Source of the DNA: Candidatus Aminicenantota bacterium
Lineage (GTDB): Bacteria; Acidobacteriota; Aminicenantia; UBA2199
Direction of reading: 5' to 3'
Length of the DNA stretch: 15,744 nucleotides
Assembly (NCBI GenBank): GCA_020355945.1
Contig: CP070627.1
Coordinates: forward strand, 426,886 to 442,629
The notes below the pieces were generated by a model, which was not told the origin of the DNA, made no database searches, and saw only the letters and a list, made by a program, of their open reading frames with translations. Position numbers and translations under genes: made by a program. Shown one piece after another: positions 14,806-15,744 of this stretch (position 1 is its first letter; each line of letters begins with the position of its first letter).

Positions 14806-15414
14806 TTAATTCCAGGTGTTTGCTGTGCTGTTGGCTTCTTTTAATGGGTTGGGGTCGCCGACCCCCTTTTTGATTAATTCCTCAATTTTCGCTGCCACCC
14901 GTTTTTTCATGTTGATATAAACGTCCTTATCGTATTTCGGTTTTAGTTGGTAACAGTGAAGCGGTGCCCATGATTCCCACCAGTTCCAGTATTCTTTGGT
15001 CATTTTTTTTGCCTGGGATTTCATTTCTTTACGGTCTTGGTGATGGGTCCCGGCTGCGATTCCTAAGGCCATAAATCCACCGGTTAATAATCCGCAAAGA
15101 TCGTAATGCCCCATACCTCCACCAAAAGCAGCGGCTGAATGAAGAAATTCTTCGGGCTTTTTCAAATATTTCAAAGCAGCCAATAAAATGGATTCAGCGC
15201 AGTTGTATCCTTCCAGGGTTACAATTTCTTTCGCCATTTTAGAGGAGTTGATGATTTTTTCTTCTTCCGGGTTCAAGGGGTCATAAAGGCCCTTTTGGGG
15301 CGGTTTGTCTAATGTGGAGCCCACAGCCCCTTTCAATGCGAGTGCCGCAGCCAACCCGGAAAAACATCCCAAAAAACCCCGCCGGGTAAATTGTTTTAAA
15401 TCATTGATTCTCAT
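14806..15414 (-). CDS. C_GCAxxG_C_C family protein with Tat signal
   Basis: 202 residues from ATG 15414, chosen because AGGAGG stands four bases upstream; the longer frame to 15465 lacks a site. Residues 10-30 carry a twin-arginine signal (T-R11-R12-G-F-L-G, then GLAAALALKG), so export in folded form, probably with a cofactor, is likely. The family signature is present: NCAES (C72), FGGGMGHYDLCGLLTGG (C107) and a third cysteine at C154 (HCYQL). Function of the family is unsettled; redox or metal binding by the conserved cysteines is an inference. Family members are often cytoplasmic, so the Tat form is a variant. The neighbouring SGNH-type gene lies upstream on the same strand. Confidence 0.85.
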   Translation of the reverse strand: MRINDLKQFTRRGFLGCFSGLAAALALKGAVGSTLDKPPQKGLYDPLNPEEEKIINSSKMAKEIVTLEGYNCAESILLAALKYLKKPEEFLHSAAAFGGGMGHYDLCGLLTGGFMALGIAAGTHHQDRKEMKSQAKKMTKEYWNWWESWAPLHCYQLKPKYDKDVYINMKKRVAAKIEELIKKGVGDPNPLKEANSTANTWN

Positions 15415-15446
15415 TGTACCTCCTATTCGTAAATTAATGTTAATAT

Positions 15447-15475
15447 ATCCTATCACTAAATGCACTGGTTTACAA
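15447..15475 (-). promoter_or_regulatory. possible promoter of the C_GCAxxG_C_C gene
   Basis: Minus strand TTGTAA (15475-15470), 17-base spacer, TAGGAT (15452-15447). Moderate match to both hexamers; gives a leader of about 26 bases containing AGGAGG. Confidence 0.4.
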
Positions 15476-15507
15476 CCGGATTTTGATATCCTGGTCTGTG
15501 CCCTTTT

Positions 15508-15744
15508 TTATCTACTACCCTGGATATACGCCATTACTTTCATGGCCACCCGTTGATGTCCCGCCGGATTCCAATGCACATCGCCCGTGATAAAATAAGT
15601 GTTATAGATGATATCGTGGCCCCTGTCATCAATAAATTCCGGGAACAAATTAATCAACGTGATGCCATTATTCTCAGCAAAATCCCGCCAAAATTTTACC
15701 TGGATACTTTCCAGGTCCCGGTGAAAAATTTGGTGCGGCCAGGG
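15508..15744 (-). CDS. SGNH/GDSL-type hydrolase, C-terminal end, cut by window edge
   Basis: Seventy-eight codons are open to the right edge and end at TAA 15510-15508. The visible part reads FWRDFAENNGITLINLFPEF, then YFITGDVHWNPAGHQRVA. GDxHWNPxGH with the D-x-H pair is the last catalytic block of SGNH hydrolases of the AlgX/DltD-like kind, often linked to acyl transfer on surface polysaccharides. The Ser block would lie beyond the window. The specific substrate cannot be told from this end. Confidence 0.75.
   Translation of the reverse strand, partial: PWPHQIFHRDLESIQVKFWRDFAENNGITLINLFPEFIDDRGHDIIYNTYFITGDVHWNPAGHQRVAMKVMAYIQGSR

Noticed and set aside
14851..14865. GGGGTCGCCGACCCC followed by T-run, looks like a + strand terminator
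   Set aside because: It is coding sequence of the minus-strand C_GCAxxG_C_C gene (KKGVGDPNP), and no + strand transcript is expected there.

Overview
The window is a moderately AT-rich bacterial chromosome segment. The best guess at the source is the Candidatus Aminicenantes / Acidobacteriota part of the tree. This rests on a GWxTD-domain lipoprotein-like protein, a very large Reg_prop/Y_Y_Y/SpoIIE sensor-phosphatase, TPR proteins with STAND-like N-termini, and intergenic regions full of short tandem repeats. No rRNA or other marker is present to settle it, so the assignment is an inference. I saw no tRNA, rRNA, CRISPR array or complete insertion sequence.

Left part (1-2456, + strand): the 3' end of a P-loop ATPase gene is followed by a gene for a TPR protein. 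The N-terminus of that protein looks like a decayed ATPase domain. Its TPR units are still nearly identical at the DNA level (126-bp period), and its last codons run into a heptanucleotide tandem array. The two genes are probably one operon of signal-transducing NTPase type.

Middle (2544-8140): a radical SAM/SPASM enzyme (- strand) is divergent from a 73-codon gene with a near-ideal promoter and Shine-Dalgarno. A perfect 19-bp palindrome lies in the enzyme's 5' leader. This layout fits a peptide-modifying enzyme and its peptide substrate, and is the most interesting candidate system here. Downstream of the small gene, on the same strand, come a 1106-residue sensor (14 propeller repeats, Y_Y_Y, one membrane helix, SpoIIE-type phosphatase) and a YdcF-family gene coupled to it by an ATGA overlap.

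8142-10605: a GWxTD lipoprotein-like gene (-) and an Rpn/PD-(D/E)XK nuclease gene (+) diverge from a 290-bp region built from small tandem duplications of period 8, 10 and 18. Both promoters sit so close to their start codons that leaderless transcripts are predicted. A 79-codon gene of unknown function follows the nuclease.

10729-12208 (-): a NACHT-type STAND NTPase gene in ruins, with pieces in different frames and an internal deletion. Together with the Rpn gene it may be what is left of an accessory or defence-type locus.

12370-14743 (-): a housekeeping stretch with GTPase era, a CBS/CorC-type transporter-associated protein, and a truncated metallophosphoesterase whose stop codon overlaps the CorC start. 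The right end holds a Tat-signal C_GCAxxG_C_C family protein and the C-terminal end of an SGNH-type hydrolase that continues beyond the window.
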